Origin: Bacillus sp. AFS088145
GTDB taxonomy: Bacteria > Bacillota > Bacilli > Bacillales > Bacillaceae_G
Assembly: GCF_002564465.1 (NCBI RefSeq)
Contig: NZ_NUUX01000039.1
Span: 40,645-104,644, forward strand
DNA: 64,000 nt
Reading direction: 5' to 3'
Position numbers and translations under genes: made by a program. The notes under the pieces are model-generated. The model did not search any database. It worked only from the letters and a program-made list of their open reading frames with translations, and had not been told where the DNA came from. Positions 46,519 to 55,688 of the stretch are shown piece by piece. Each line of letters opens with the position of its first letter. The stretch's first letter is position 1.

Positions 46519-47691
46519 TTAAAAATGTTTACTAAGGTTTTCTTTCACTAACAAAGATGGCTTTAATTCACTGATCCTTTTTTGTCCGGATAAAGCCAAC
46601 GTTAAATCAAAATCAGCTAAAATATTTTTCATTACTTGGACTACCCCGTTTTTACCTGCAAGAGCTAGGCCATACATATACGGTCGACCAATTAATACTG
46701 CATCAGCACCGATTGCTAATGCTTTATATACATCTGATCCCCTTCTAATGCCACTATCCATTAAAATCGGTAATCTACCTTTTAATTCACTACAAATACT
46801 CTCTAATGCATCTAAAGTACTAATTGTTCCATCAACTTGTCTACCACCATGATTTGAAACGATAATGCCATCCATACCATATTCAAGAGCAAGCATCGCA
46901 TCGTCCTTATGTAAAATCCCTTTTAATAAAATAGGTAATTTAGTTTGATCTCGCAAAAATGCTAAATCTTCCCATGTTAATGCCGGATTGCCAAATAGTC
47001 TTGTCCATAATAAAATGGCTGACTGTGGATCTTCTTCAGGTGATTTAGTTAAGCGTGAGCGAAATACAGGATCCTCTAAATAGTTACCAATACCTTGGCC
47101 TTGTAAAAATGGTAAATATGCATTTTCAATATCTTTTTCTCTCCAACCCATAATCGAGGTATCAAGCGTAATAACAATCGCTTCGTAGCCATTTGCTTCA
47201 GCCCGTTTCATCATACTTGCTGCTATTTCCATATCACTACTACAGTATAATTGATACCATTTAGGTGAGTTTCCTAGAACAGTTGAAACCTTTTCTAAAG
47301 AGTAAGTAGATGCAGTACTAGTAATGTATGGAATATTCAATTCTGCTGCTGCTCTAGCAGCTTCAAGTTCCCCTTCTGGATGCGCAATCGACTGAACACC
47401 GATTGGAGCAAATAAAATTGGCGAATTATATGTTTTGCCGAATAAATTTATACTAATATCACGCTCAGCCACATTACGTAACATACGCGGTACAATTTTC
47501 CACTTATCAAATGCTACACGATTTTCATTCATCGAGCGCTCACTACCAGCGCCCCCAGCTATATAATAAAAAGGTCCTTCCTCTAATTGATCTTGTGCTA
47601 ACTTTTCTAAATCCTCAAATCTAACAGGAATCTCACTTTTTTTCCCGTCACTATAAACTTGCAATTGAATATAATTTCCGAAGTTCTTCAT
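46519..47691 (-). CDS. FMN-dependent alpha-hydroxy-acid oxidase (lactate oxidase/monooxygenase-like)
   Basis: Flavoenzyme oxidising L-lactate or a related 2-hydroxy acid. PFYYIAGGAGSERSMNENRVAFDKWKI carries the substrate tyrosine; the catalytic histidine is in IIVSNHGGRQVDGTISTLD; FMN phosphate is held by DSGIRRGSDVYKALAIGADAVLIGRPY. About 390 residues from ATG 47691. It resembles Bacillus lactate 2-monooxygenase-like proteins; oxidase versus monooxygenase cannot be decided. No lactate permease is adjacent; the convergent brnQ is separate. Confidence 0.85.
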   Translation of the reverse strand: MKNFGNYIQLQVYSDGKKSEIPVRFEDLEKLAQDQLEEGPFYYIAGGAGSERSMNENRVAFDKWKIVPRMLRNVAERDISINLFGKTYNSPILFAPIGVQSIAHPEGELEAARAAAELNIPYITSTASTYSLEKVSTVLGNSPKWYQLYCSSDMEIAASMMKRAEANGYEAIVITLDTSIMGWREKDIENAYLPFLQGQGIGNYLEDPVFRSRLTKSPEEDPQSAILLWTRLFGNPALTWEDLAFLRDQTKLPILLKGILHKDDAMLALEYGMDGIIVSNHGGRQVDGTISTLDALESICSELKGRLPILMDSGIRRGSDVYKALAIGADAVLIGRPYMYGLALAGKNGVVQVMKNILADFDLTLALSGQKRISELKPSLLVKENLSKHF

Positions 47692-48094
47692 TCGAAACAC
47701 ATCCTTAAAAAAGTTGTAACCGATTACATATTCTAAATCGGTTCAAATAACTCCTTTAAATTCCTGAATAAATTATTCGACATTTTCAATATTTATAAGT
47801 TTTCTTATCTCGTTAAGCACTAACTTTTATATTAAAAATTTTTGTCTGAATTATATTACTCTATTATTATTTTTCATATAAAAAATGAATATTCTTACTT
47901 TATATTGATTAAATATGTTCTTAAATACATTAATAGAGTGTACAAATAAGTAAGATACCCTTTTTAATATAATGGTTGATTTAAAGAATTGTATATCGAT
48001 TAACCAATTTGATTGACTACTTATTTATATTAATTTAAGAGATTAGATAAATGTAATTACCTTTCGCCCTTATTACTATAAAGGTGGTGTTAGT
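47692..48094. other. AT-rich divergent intergenic region
   Basis: About 400 bases between the lactate-oxidase-like gene and guaD. Very AT-rich without open frames or strong hairpins. It must hold both promoters; AAAGGTGG at 48081 is the guaD ribosome site. No riboswitch-like structure recognised. Confidence 0.4.
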
Positions 48095-48571
48095 TTGAAT
48101 CACTCTGATTGGATTAAATTAAGTGTTAGACTTGCTTACGAAAACTTATTAAATAAGAATGGTGGGCCATTTGGAGCAGTTATTGTCCAAGATGGAAAAG
48201 TAATTGGTGCCGGCGTAAATGGAGTCACAACTTTAAATGATCCAACTGCACATGCAGAGGTCCAAGCAATTCGAAACGCATGTCAAAATTTAGGTACATA
48301 TTTATTAAAGGATGCTGTCTTATATACTAGCTGTGAACCATGCCCGATGTGTCTAAGTGCCGCCTATTGGTCTAGAATTTCAAAAATATATTATTTTTTC
48401 ACAAAAGATGATGCTGCAAAAATTGGATTTGATGATGCACATATTTATAATGAACTTTCATTGCCATATGAAGATCGAACAATCCCTAGTGAACAAATTA
48501 TGATTAAAGTCAAAGATATCGAAAACCCTTTCATTGTTTGGTCAAAAGAAGATAGTCATGTACATTATTAA
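48095..48571 (+). CDS. guaD: Guanine deaminase
   Basis: Zinc enzyme turning guanine into xanthine and ammonia. HAEVQAIRNACQ (His ligand and catalytic Glu, about 53-55) and CEPCPMCLSAAYWSRI (two Cys ligands) define the cytidine-deaminase-like fold; the C-terminal DDAHIYNELSLPYEDRTIP matches GuaD rather than tRNA adenosine deaminase. 158 residues. TTG start, eight bases behind AAAGGTGG. Single gene with its own terminator. Confidence 0.9.
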   Translation: MNHSDWIKLSVRLAYENLLNKNGGPFGAVIVQDGKVIGAGVNGVTTLNDPTAHAEVQAIRNACQNLGTYLLKDAVLYTSCEPCPMCLSAAYWSRISKIYYFFTKDDAAKIGFDDAHIYNELSLPYEDRTIPSEQIMIKVKDIENPFIVWSKEDSHVHY

Positions 48572-48582
48572 ACAGTATAGAA

Positions 48583-48620
48583 AAGGTTGCTCATTAATAA
48601 ATAATGGGCAACCTTATTTT
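48583..48620 (+). terminator. Terminator of guaD
   Basis: AAGGTTGC and GCAACCTT pair around a 17-base loop and are followed by ATTTTAATTTTGATTTTT. Confidence 0.75.
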
Positions 48621-48638
48621 AATTTTGATTTTTAAACT

Positions 48639-49097
48639 TTAATCTTTTAGCTCATGATCTTGCTCTGACTCTTCAATTTCCACTAAATTTATTAAATCAT
48701 CTTTTTCGTTATTATTTTCTTTCCAAATTTTATACTTTTCAATATCTTTGTTAATTTGTTTAAATGTATACGCTAAAATCGTTGCATCATCTAAAAAGCC
48801 TAAGCCTACGATAAAATCTGGTATTGCGTCAATAGGACTGACAAAATAAATTAATGCCCCGATTACTGTCAAAATTGATTTTGTGGAAATATCTCTATAA
48901 CTACCATTAATATATGATTTAAATAGATCGATAAATAAATTTACTTTTCCCCAAGCTTCACCTAGCGCGCCTTTTTTATCTGGTGCCAGCTTAGCTGCTT
49001 TTTTCAATAAATTCGTTGATTTTTCTTTATTTCCTAAATAGGAAGAAGCTTTCTTTAAATACTTTTTAAAAAACTTATTTTCATTTAACTCAGACAT
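48639..49097 (-). CDS. DUF1232 (YkvA-type) membrane protein
   Basis: 152 residues. The DUF1232 core is ALIYFVSPIDAIPDFIVGLGFLDDATILAY (about 86-115), with the SPxDxIPD motif in a helical hairpin. Before it is a basic helical segment (KKYLKKASSYLGNKEKSTNLL), after it an acidic tail (EIEESEQDHELKD). The function of the family is unknown. ATG preceded by GGGAGGAG. Single gene. Confidence 0.82.
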   Translation of the reverse strand: MSELNENKFFKKYLKKASSYLGNKEKSTNLLKKAAKLAPDKKGALGEAWGKVNLFIDLFKSYINGSYRDISTKSILTVIGALIYFVSPIDAIPDFIVGLGFLDDATILAYTFKQINKDIEKYKIWKENNNEKDDLINLVEIEESEQDHELKD

Positions 49098-49150
49098 TTT
49101 TTCTCCTCCCTTTTTTATAGTTTAACAAATATGAAAACAAGATGAAAGTA

Positions 49151-49180
49151 CGAAAAACCACTAATCAATTGATTAGTGGT
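49151..49180 (-). terminator. Terminator of ABC-F gene
   Basis: 49157-49180 is a perfect 24-bp palindrome (arms ACCACTAATCAA); on the minus strand it is followed by TTTTTCG. It lies about 55 bases past the ABC-F stop at 49235. Confidence 0.75.
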
Positions 49181-49234
49181 TTCACTCTTTTCACAAAGAT
49201 TCACTTTCAACGTGAAAGGCCTGTTTCGTTGGAA

Positions 49235-50857
49235 TTACTTTTTATATAACTCTTCTACTTGCTTTTGTAAATCCTTGTTCTCTAAGAACTCATCATAAGT
49301 ACACTCTTTATCAACTAAACCGTTTGGTGTTACTTCAATGATACGGTTTGCAATTGTTTGAATGAACTGATGGTCATGAGATGTGAATAAACCTGTGCCT
49401 TTGAATGCAATTAAACCATTATTTAATGCCGTAATTGACTCTAAGTCTAAGTGGTTAGTAGGATCATCTAATACTAATACGTTTGCTCCACTTAACATCA
49501 TTTTTGATAGCATACAACGAACTTTTTCTCCCCCAGATAGAACAGAAGCTTTTTTCATTACTTCCTCTCCTGAGAATAGCATACGTCCTAAGAAACCACG
49601 TAGGAAGCTTTCAGACTCATCTTGTGGAGAGAACTGACGTAACCATTCGATTAAGTTCATATCACTTTTTTCGAAGAACTCAGAGTTATCTTTAGGGAAA
49701 AATGCTTGTGAAGTTGTTACACCCCATTTAAATGAACCAGTATCTGGCTCCATTTCACCCATTAAGATTTTAAATAAAGTTGAAATTGCAACGTCATTTT
49801 TACCAACAAACGCAATCTTATCACCTTTATTAACAGTAAAACGCACATTATCTAATACTTTTTCACCATCGATTGTTTTTGAAATTCCGTCAACAGTTAA
49901 TAAATCATTCCCAACTTCTCTCTCTGGCGTAAATCCAACGAATGGATAACGACGAGAAGATGGTCTAATATCATCAAGCGTAATTTTATCTAAAAGTTTT
50001 TTACGAGAAGTAGCTTGTTTTGCTTTTGATGCATTAGAGCTAAATCGAGCAATAAATCCTTGTAGTTCTTTAATTTTCTCTTCTTTTTTCTTATTAGCAT
50101 CAGACATTAATCTTTGAGCTAATTGACTTGATTCATACCAAAAATCATAGTTACCAACATAAAGTTGAATTTTACCAAAATCTAAATCAGCCATATGCGT
50201 ACATACTTGATTTAAGAAGTGACGGTCATGTGATACAACGATAACTGTGTTTTCAAAGTTAATTAAGAAGTTTTCTAACCATTGAACAGCTTTAAGATCT
50301 AAGTTATTCGTTGGCTCATCTAGTAAAAGAATATCTGGTTGACCAAATAATGCTTGAGCAAGTAAAACTTTTACTTTCTCGCCTGCTTGTAATTCAGCCA
50401 TTTTTTTATCATGTAAGTCTTCTGTAATGCCAAGACCTTTTAATAAAATCGCAGCTTCTGATTCTGCTTCCCAACCATTTAACTCTGCAAACTCACCTTC
50501 AAGTTCTGCAGCTTTCATGCCATCTTCTTCAGTGAAGTCTTCCTTCATGTAGATTGCATCTTTTTCTTTCATTACTTCGAAAAGACGAGTATGACCCATA
50601 ATAACAGTTTGAAGAACTTCAAACTCTTCATATTCAAATTGGTTTTGTTTTAATACTGCAAGACGCTCACCTGGCGTTACAATTACATCACCTGTTGAAG
50701 GCTCAATATCACCAGATAAAATTTTAATAAAAGTAGATTTACCCGCACCATTTGCACCAATTAAACCGTAACAGTTACCTGGTGTAAACTTTATATTAAC
50801 ATCATCAAATAATTTTCTGTCCGCAAAACGCAAACTAACATTGCTTACTGTAATCAT
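49235..50857 (-). CDS. ABC-F ATPase, YkpA/YbiT type
   Basis: Soluble ribosome-associated ATPase of 540 residues with two nucleotide domains and no membrane part. Domain one has Walker A GANGAGKSTFIKIL, signature LQAGEKVKVL and Walker B LLLDEPTNNLD. The linker (about 240-300, KKKEEKIKELQGFIARF) is the ABC-F interdomain region. Domain two is altered: Walker A reads GKNDVAISTLFKIL, without the usual GK, and Walker B is VLVLDDPTNHLD with Asp in place of the catalytic Glu, while LSGGEKVRCML is intact. Length and sequence fit B. subtilis YkpA; antibiotic-resistance ABC-Fs differ. Probably a translation factor. Confidence 0.88.
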   Translation of the reverse strand: MITVSNVSLRFADRKLFDDVNIKFTPGNCYGLIGANGAGKSTFIKILSGDIEPSTGDVIVTPGERLAVLKQNQFEYEEFEVLQTVIMGHTRLFEVMKEKDAIYMKEDFTEEDGMKAAELEGEFAELNGWEAESEAAILLKGLGITEDLHDKKMAELQAGEKVKVLLAQALFGQPDILLLDEPTNNLDLKAVQWLENFLINFENTVIVVSHDRHFLNQVCTHMADLDFGKIQLYVGNYDFWYESSQLAQRLMSDANKKKEEKIKELQGFIARFSSNASKAKQATSRKKLLDKITLDDIRPSSRRYPFVGFTPEREVGNDLLTVDGISKTIDGEKVLDNVRFTVNKGDKIAFVGKNDVAISTLFKILMGEMEPDTGSFKWGVTTSQAFFPKDNSEFFEKSDMNLIEWLRQFSPQDESESFLRGFLGRMLFSGEEVMKKASVLSGGEKVRCMLSKMMLSGANVLVLDDPTNHLDLESITALNNGLIAFKGTGLFTSHDHQFIQTIANRIIEVTPNGLVDKECTYDEFLENKDLQKQVEELYKK

Positions 50858-50981
50858 TTTAATTATATTCCTCCAACTCTTTTGCTCTACTCTTTACAAT
50901 ACCATACTTTAAAGGGAAATTAAATTTTTTCTAAAATAAATTCAAAAACATTCTCCAAATTTTGTAAAAAAACAGCTTAAT

Positions 50982-51620
50982 TTAATTTTTCATTTCCTTT
51001 TTAAAGGCAATATATGAGTATATAGTTGTGAACCCAACTAAAAATATAATCAATGGAATGACAATTATTCCTTTGTTACTCACTGGTATAAAATAAAGCA
51101 ATAAGAAACATAACCCAATGATCATAAATAATCTACCGCTAACTCGATGAGTTTTTTTCCAAACATTTTCATTACTTAATGTCCATGGTGTTCGGACGCC
51201 TATAAAATAATTCGAACGAACATGAGGCATATAATTTCCTAAAAACATAAACAAAAGGCCAATAAAGAGAAAGCTCATTGAGCCAATATGAACGTCATAA
51301 CCTAATCCATAAAATAAAACACTCATATTAATTAAAAAGAAAATTAATAAAATCCCTGTAGCCATAAAGTACAAGCTTTTTTGGAATAACTTATAATTCT
51401 CTTTTCTTGGATCAATCTTCGGAGTTACAATTGGCAATAAATAAACGAAAAGCATGATCGCATGTAGCTCGATAAACGTTTGCATTTTTGAATCGTAATT
51501 ATTAACATTACCTGAAAAATCCCAGTGAACTGGTAGTTGACTTGGTAAATTATGAAAGTTAATAATCCATAATACTAGTGAAGAAACAAATAGTAAAATT
51601 GCTATGATATGCTTTTTCAA
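50982..51620 (-). CDS. sdpI: SdpI-like immunity membrane protein
   Basis: Six-helix membrane protein of 212 residues with an N-terminal DUF1648 segment (LPSQLPVHWDFSGNVNNYDSK) and the SdpI core NYFIGVRTPWTLSNENVWKKTHRVSG. In B. subtilis SdpI protects against the SdpC cannibalism toxin and also holds SdpR at the membrane to relieve repression. Here it lies 13 bases downstream of an ArsR-type sdpR gene, the same operon layout. No sdpABC toxin genes are in the window, so it may be an orphan immunity gene; other SdpI paralogues have unknown roles. Confidence 0.8.
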   Translation of the reverse strand: MKKHIIAILLFVSSLVLWIINFHNLPSQLPVHWDFSGNVNNYDSKMQTFIELHAIMLFVYLLPIVTPKIDPRKENYKLFQKSLYFMATGILLIFFLINMSVLFYGLGYDVHIGSMSFLFIGLLFMFLGNYMPHVRSNYFIGVRTPWTLSNENVWKKTHRVSGRLFMIIGLCFLLLYFIPVSNKGIIVIPLIIFLVGFTTIYSYIAFKKEMKN

Positions 51621-51633
51621 AATAAGTCACCTC

Positions 51634-51894
51634 TCAATTTTTTTCTTTAAAACTATACGCCCAACTTATAATTTCTTGGAAAACCGTCATATTTAGAGAG
51701 TAAATAATAAATTGCCCCTTCTTTTCATCTTGAATTAATTGAGCTGACTTCAATATTTTAAGATGCTGCGAAATACTAGGTTTTGACATATCGAATTGTT
51801 CTGAGATTTCTCCAGCAGTTAAATCCTTCTCTTTTAATAGATCTAAAATTTTCCTTCGAGTTGGATCCGATAATGCTTTAAATAATTCGTTCAC
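51634..51894 (-). CDS. sdpR: ArsR-family repressor, SdpR type
   Basis: Winged-helix repressor of 86 residues: LFKALSDPTRRKILDLLKEK, then LTAGEISEQFDMSKPSISQHL is the recognition region, and the wing is QDEKKGQFIIYSLN. The metal-binding cysteines of ArsR sensors are missing, as in SdpR. It precedes sdpI, and a 32-base perfect palindrome just upstream of its start is the likely operator, so it should repress its own operon. Confidence 0.85.
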   Translation of the reverse strand: MNELFKALSDPTRRKILDLLKEKDLTAGEISEQFDMSKPSISQHLKILKSAQLIQDEKKGQFIIYSLNMTVFQEIISWAYSFKEKN

Positions 51895-51911
51895 ATTTCA
51901 CACCTCTAAGA

Positions 51912-51943
51912 TTTAGTATTTAGTTAATTAACTAAATACTAAA
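51912..51943. promoter_or_regulatory. Perfect 32-bp palindrome, SdpR operator
   Basis: The arms TTTAGTATTTAGTTAA and TTAACTAAATACTAAA are exact reverse complements with no spacer. The site lies 18 bases before the sdpR start codon, overlapping the expected promoter, and fits a dimeric winged-helix repressor. Confidence 0.8.
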
Positions 51944-52066
51944 ATCTATTTGTCTAATTGTCATTTATGCTAAAATTAGAAATGGATTATTTTAAGTTTT
52001 TATTTCGTTTCTATATAATTTAAATAAAACATCAAATTTGGATATTAAAAGATTAGAGGTATTATC

Positions 52067-53251
52067 ATGGCAAATAAATTATATTTTGAACACCCCTCAT
52101 TAAAAAAATGGTTTACTAAAATTACAGACATTAAAGAAGTCGATTCTTTGTTTCACATCAAACTTGAAGATTCTGCATTTTATCCTGAAGGTGGCGGGCA
52201 ACCATCTGATTTCGGTACAATTAATGGAATCGAAATTGTTGATTTAATAGAAGATGATGAAGAAGTGATCCATGTCTTAAATGCAAGACCTGATACAATT
52301 GAAGCAACTTGTGAGATAAATTGGGACCGTAGAATTGATCATATGCAGCATCATAGCGGCCAACATTTACTTTCAGCAACAATTATTGAACTATTTGACG
52401 TACCTACTGTAAGTTTTCATTTAGGAAAAGAGACCGTTACAATTGATTTAGATACACCTTCTCTTTCTGCTGAACAATTAAATCAAATTGAAAGAGCAGT
52501 ATATGAAAAGATTCTTGCTAATATTGAAATTAAAACTTACTTCGTAAATCAAGAAGAATTAAATGCACTTCAACTACGCAAATTACCAAAAGTTGAAGAC
52601 AACATTCGAATTGTTGAGATTATACATACTGATTTATCTGCTTGTTGTGGTACTCATGTAAAACAAACGGGTGAAATTGGATTAATTAAATTAATTAAAA
52701 CTGAAAAAGTAAGGCAATCTACTCGACTTCATTTTAAATGTGGCTATAGAGCACTTGAAGAAGTTCAAAAAACTAGTAAAATATTATCAAATATTAATCA
52801 ATTATTTAATACACATACTGATCAAGTTAAGGATAAAGTCGAAACGACGATTAATGAATTAAAAGAAGCGCAAAAAGAAATCGACAAAATGAAAGAAACG
52901 ATTTTTAACTCAATCTCTAACGAGTTACTATTAAATGCAACGAATGATATCATTATTAAAACATTTGAAGAAGAATCAGTAAAAGACTTACAGCTACTCG
53001 CAAAGGTAATCCAATCTAAAAAATCTTCATTACTTGTTTTTTCAAGTGTAAAAGAGAAAAAATTATTGCTAATAAATCAGCTGAAAAATGATGTGCACTG
53101 TGGAGAACTAATAAAAAATTTACTAAAACAGATTGAAGGAAAAGGTGGCGGCGGTGCTCTGCAAGCACAAGCGACATTTGAAACTTCAATCCAATTAAAA
53201 GAAGCTGAAAATACTCTAAAATGTATTCTTCTTCCTCGGGTAAATGTATAA
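52067..53251 (+). CDS. Alanyl-tRNA editing protein, AlaX long form with DHHA1-like domain
   Basis: Free-standing editing enzyme that removes serine or glycine from mischarged tRNA-Ala. The editing core resembles AlaRS: FYPEGGGQPSDFG, zinc ligands in HHSGQHLLSA (about 92-101) and CCGTHVKQTGEIG (about 196-208). A coiled segment (about 245-285) leads to a C-terminal DHHA1-like domain with glycine-rich KGGGGALQAQATF. 394 residues fit AlaX-L. ATG with AGAGGTATTATC upstream. Single gene with a terminator. Confidence 0.88.
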   Translation: MANKLYFEHPSLKKWFTKITDIKEVDSLFHIKLEDSAFYPEGGGQPSDFGTINGIEIVDLIEDDEEVIHVLNARPDTIEATCEINWDRRIDHMQHHSGQHLLSATIIELFDVPTVSFHLGKETVTIDLDTPSLSAEQLNQIERAVYEKILANIEIKTYFVNQEELNALQLRKLPKVEDNIRIVEIIHTDLSACCGTHVKQTGEIGLIKLIKTEKVRQSTRLHFKCGYRALEEVQKTSKILSNINQLFNTHTDQVKDKVETTINELKEAQKEIDKMKETIFNSISNELLLNATNDIIIKTFEEESVKDLQLLAKVIQSKKSSLLVFSSVKEKKLLLINQLKNDVHCGELIKNLLKQIEGKGGGGALQAQATFETSIQLKEAENTLKCILLPRVNV

Positions 53252-53266
53252 TTCTATATTTAATGA

Positions 53267-53312
53267 AAAAAGAACAATTGCGAACTACTTATGTCCGCAG
53301 TTGTTCTTTTCT
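53267..53312 (+). terminator. Terminator of alaX gene
   Basis: AAAAGAACAATTGCG and CGCAGTTGTTCTTTT pair around a 12-base loop; TTTTCTT follows. Confidence 0.8.
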
Positions 53313-53344
53313 TAGTTGCGCTATAAAATAAAATGCAATTAAAT

Positions 53345-53839
53345 TTATTCAACCAAATACTTATAGAATTTTTTATCAACCTTCATCACTGGAAAATTCT
53401 CAGGCAAATCGGTAACTTCTACACTTGTAAATCCATTTTTTTCATAAAATCGATGAGCTGCTAAAAATTGAGGGGTTGTTCCAAGATAAATTGCTTTTAT
53501 TGACATTTCTTTCGCCCATTTAAAGGCATTATTTAATAAGAGACTTGCCGTATTATATTTTGAACCTCTGTATTCTTTGTCTACAAACATCTTTCTTAAT
53601 GCAACTTCTTTATTACCTATGTCTAAAAGACTGATTGTACCAACTACTTTATCGTCATAAATTGCCACCCAAAAGTTCCCGTTTCCATTCTGGTAAAATT
53701 CTTCTATCGTAAACAAATCAGGCTGGTCTTCCATAGTAATTTTAATATTGTATTCCTGTTGTTGAATATCAAGAATTAAATCTACTACTTGAGCTTGAAA
53801 ATCATTGGAATATTCTTTCAAAATAGGACTGCTGTTCAT
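53345..53839 (-). CDS. GNAT-family N-acetyltransferase
   Basis: Acetyl-CoA-dependent acetyltransferase of 164 residues. The core is FWVAIYDDKVVGTISLLDIG followed by LRKMFVDKEYRGSKYNTASLLLNNAFKWA, with R-G-S in the CoA pyrophosphate loop where R/QxxGxG/A is standard, and AHRFYEKNGFTSVE near the end. Substrate unknown. ATG preceded by AAGGCGG. Monocistronic. Confidence 0.82.
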   Translation of the reverse strand: MNSSPILKEYSNDFQAQVVDLILDIQQQEYNIKITMEDQPDLFTIEEFYQNGNGNFWVAIYDDKVVGTISLLDIGNKEVALRKMFVDKEYRGSKYNTASLLLNNAFKWAKEMSIKAIYLGTTPQFLAAHRFYEKNGFTSVEVTDLPENFPVMKVDKKFYKYLVE

Positions 53840-54067
53840 AAAATTACACCGCCTTTAAAATATTAAGACATTGCTCTTTTCAATTTAACCACTTATCTTA
53901 CTGTTACTTCTTTATTCAATATTGAGATCGATATGTCCTTTTTCTTATTTAATTAAATTTAAAGCCGTTTTTTCCTCCTTCTTATAAACTACCTAATGTG
54001 CAAACTATACGAATGTAAAATGAAAATTGTTTAAAATCAAAGAAAAAAGCTAGTCCTTCGACTAGCT

Positions 54068-55669
54068 TTAAAGGTCGTATTCCCCAATCACTTGGTTTTT
54101 GCCATTTTGTTTTCCTTTATACATAGCTTGATCAGCTCGGTCGATACTTTCTTGAACGCCATTTTCTTCATTGTAGACCGATACACCAAATGTAACTGTA
54201 ACAGGTATGAGATTGCCCATTACTTCATATGGATGGTTTTCAATTTGTTGGCGTAACCGTTCGGCGAGTTCCATCGCTTGTTTGTAACCCGTTCCAGGAA
54301 GAATAAGAATAAATTCTTCTCCGCCCCAACGTCCTAGGATATCGCTTGCTCGAATAGAATGCTCGACTGTCTTCGCACTTTCAGTTAAGACATAATCGCC
54401 CACACTATGACCATAGCAATCATTGATTTGTTTGAATGAGTCGATATCAAATAAGATAAAGGTTAAGTCATTTTTCTCTTTCTTCGTCTGTAAGATTTCA
54501 GTTTGAATTCGCTTTTCAATACCTCTACGGTTCAACGCATTGGTTAAAGCGTCTTTGGTCGACAAAACATGTAATTCCGTGTTGTCTTCGGCTAATTCAG
54601 AGACAAGCGTTTTAAGCTGTTCCTCTGCTAATTTCCGTTTTTCGGCAATCCAGAAAATCCAAACAACTAGCGTCGAGATTAAAATGATGACAAACAGTCT
54701 CCCGCCAATTATATGTGCTTTTTCCTGGTTTGTTAAGACGTAATAAAACGACCAGTCCGTTCCGGCTATTTCTTTTTTTAGCACTTCCACACCATGTATT
54801 TTTTCGATATGATCACTTGGCATCGTTTCAATCGCATGTAGAAATGCGTTTGGATGGTATGGGTCTAGTTGGCTGATGTTTGCTATTTTTGTTGTTGATA
54901 AGAATGATTTGTCAGATGAAGCGATGATTTCCCCTTTTTTGTTAGCTAAAATGCTAGTAGCCCCTTTTGTTAATTGCTTGCTGAGCGATTCAAATGTGAT
55001 GTCGATTGAAATGGCTCCGATATAGTGGCTGTTTACATCAACTGGCGCAGATACAGTGACCATCATACCTTTTCCAGCGCGATCTAAATAAGGTTCACTC
55101 CAATAAACAGTTCGATTCGGATTTTCTTTAATAGTACCGAGTTTCGTTGTATCCTCGTTTAGAGATTCTTTTGAAAATTTAAATTCATTCGATGGCACAA
55201 ATGGGTACAAATTAATGAAACCATTTAAACTTGTATAATAGATCCATGCTATATTTGGAAATGCATTGTAAGCTTCTTTGAAATAAGGGTTTAATTCTTC
55301 AGCGAGTTCGATTTCTCGTTTCTTCTTAGGTGTATCGTCGATTGGCCCATTCCCTGTGATGTTTCCACTATTAAACTCGAGTGGGGTCCCTTCGATTTGA
55401 TCAGTTGAAAACGTATTCGTCGATTGATCGTATTTTAAGTAGCGGAGGTCGCTTGGCTTTTTCATTCCGTTCGTTAAAGTTCTTTCTGAGAACAAACTAA
55501 GCATTTTGACGAATTCTGCGCTATCCTTTGTATATCCTTTAATTTTATAGGCATCGTTTTCAAAATTGTTTTCAAATCGCGTTTGTTCCGTTTGGTTGAA
55601 ATAGACGAATGACACACCAACAAACAAAATAGCGATAAGAGTGACAATTATCATTCGAAGTGTCTTCAC
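54068..55669 (-). CDS. Membrane diguanylate cyclase (dCACHE-GGDEF)
   Basis: Makes cyclic di-GMP. An N-terminal helix (about 5-23), a 285-residue extracellular dCACHE-type sensor (WIYYTSLNGFINLYPF, MMVTVSAPVDVNSHYIGAISIDI) and a second helix (about 315-337) are followed by a short coiled linker and a GGDEF domain. The active-site loop reads RWGGEEFILIL, fully competent, and the substrate/metal aspartate is in FDIDSFKQINDCYGHSVGD. An RxxD inhibitory site is not evident. It is 19 bases downstream of the GGDEF-EAL gene, so synthesis and breakdown are in one operon. Base use looks richer in G+C than neighbours, possibly acquired. Confidence 0.88.
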   Translation of the reverse strand: MKTLRMIIVTLIAILFVGVSFVYFNQTEQTRFENNFENDAYKIKGYTKDSAEFVKMLSLFSERTLTNGMKKPSDLRYLKYDQSTNTFSTDQIEGTPLEFNSGNITGNGPIDDTPKKKREIELAEELNPYFKEAYNAFPNIAWIYYTSLNGFINLYPFVPSNEFKFSKESLNEDTTKLGTIKENPNRTVYWSEPYLDRAGKGMMVTVSAPVDVNSHYIGAISIDITFESLSKQLTKGATSILANKKGEIIASSDKSFLSTTKIANISQLDPYHPNAFLHAIETMPSDHIEKIHGVEVLKKEIAGTDWSFYYVLTNQEKAHIIGGRLFVIILISTLVVWIFWIAEKRKLAEEQLKTLVSELAEDNTELHVLSTKDALTNALNRRGIEKRIQTEILQTKKEKNDLTFILFDIDSFKQINDCYGHSVGDYVLTESAKTVEHSIRASDILGRWGGEEFILILPGTGYKQAMELAERLRQQIENHPYEVMGNLIPVTVTFGVSVYNEENGVQESIDRADQAMYKGKQNGKNQVIGEYDL

Positions 55670-55688
55670 CTGTTTCTCCCCTTTTTTA

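Noticed and set aside
49157-49180. 24-bp perfect palindrome as an operator
   Set aside because: It sits downstream of the ABC-F gene and is followed by a T-run on that strand, so a terminator is the simpler reading.
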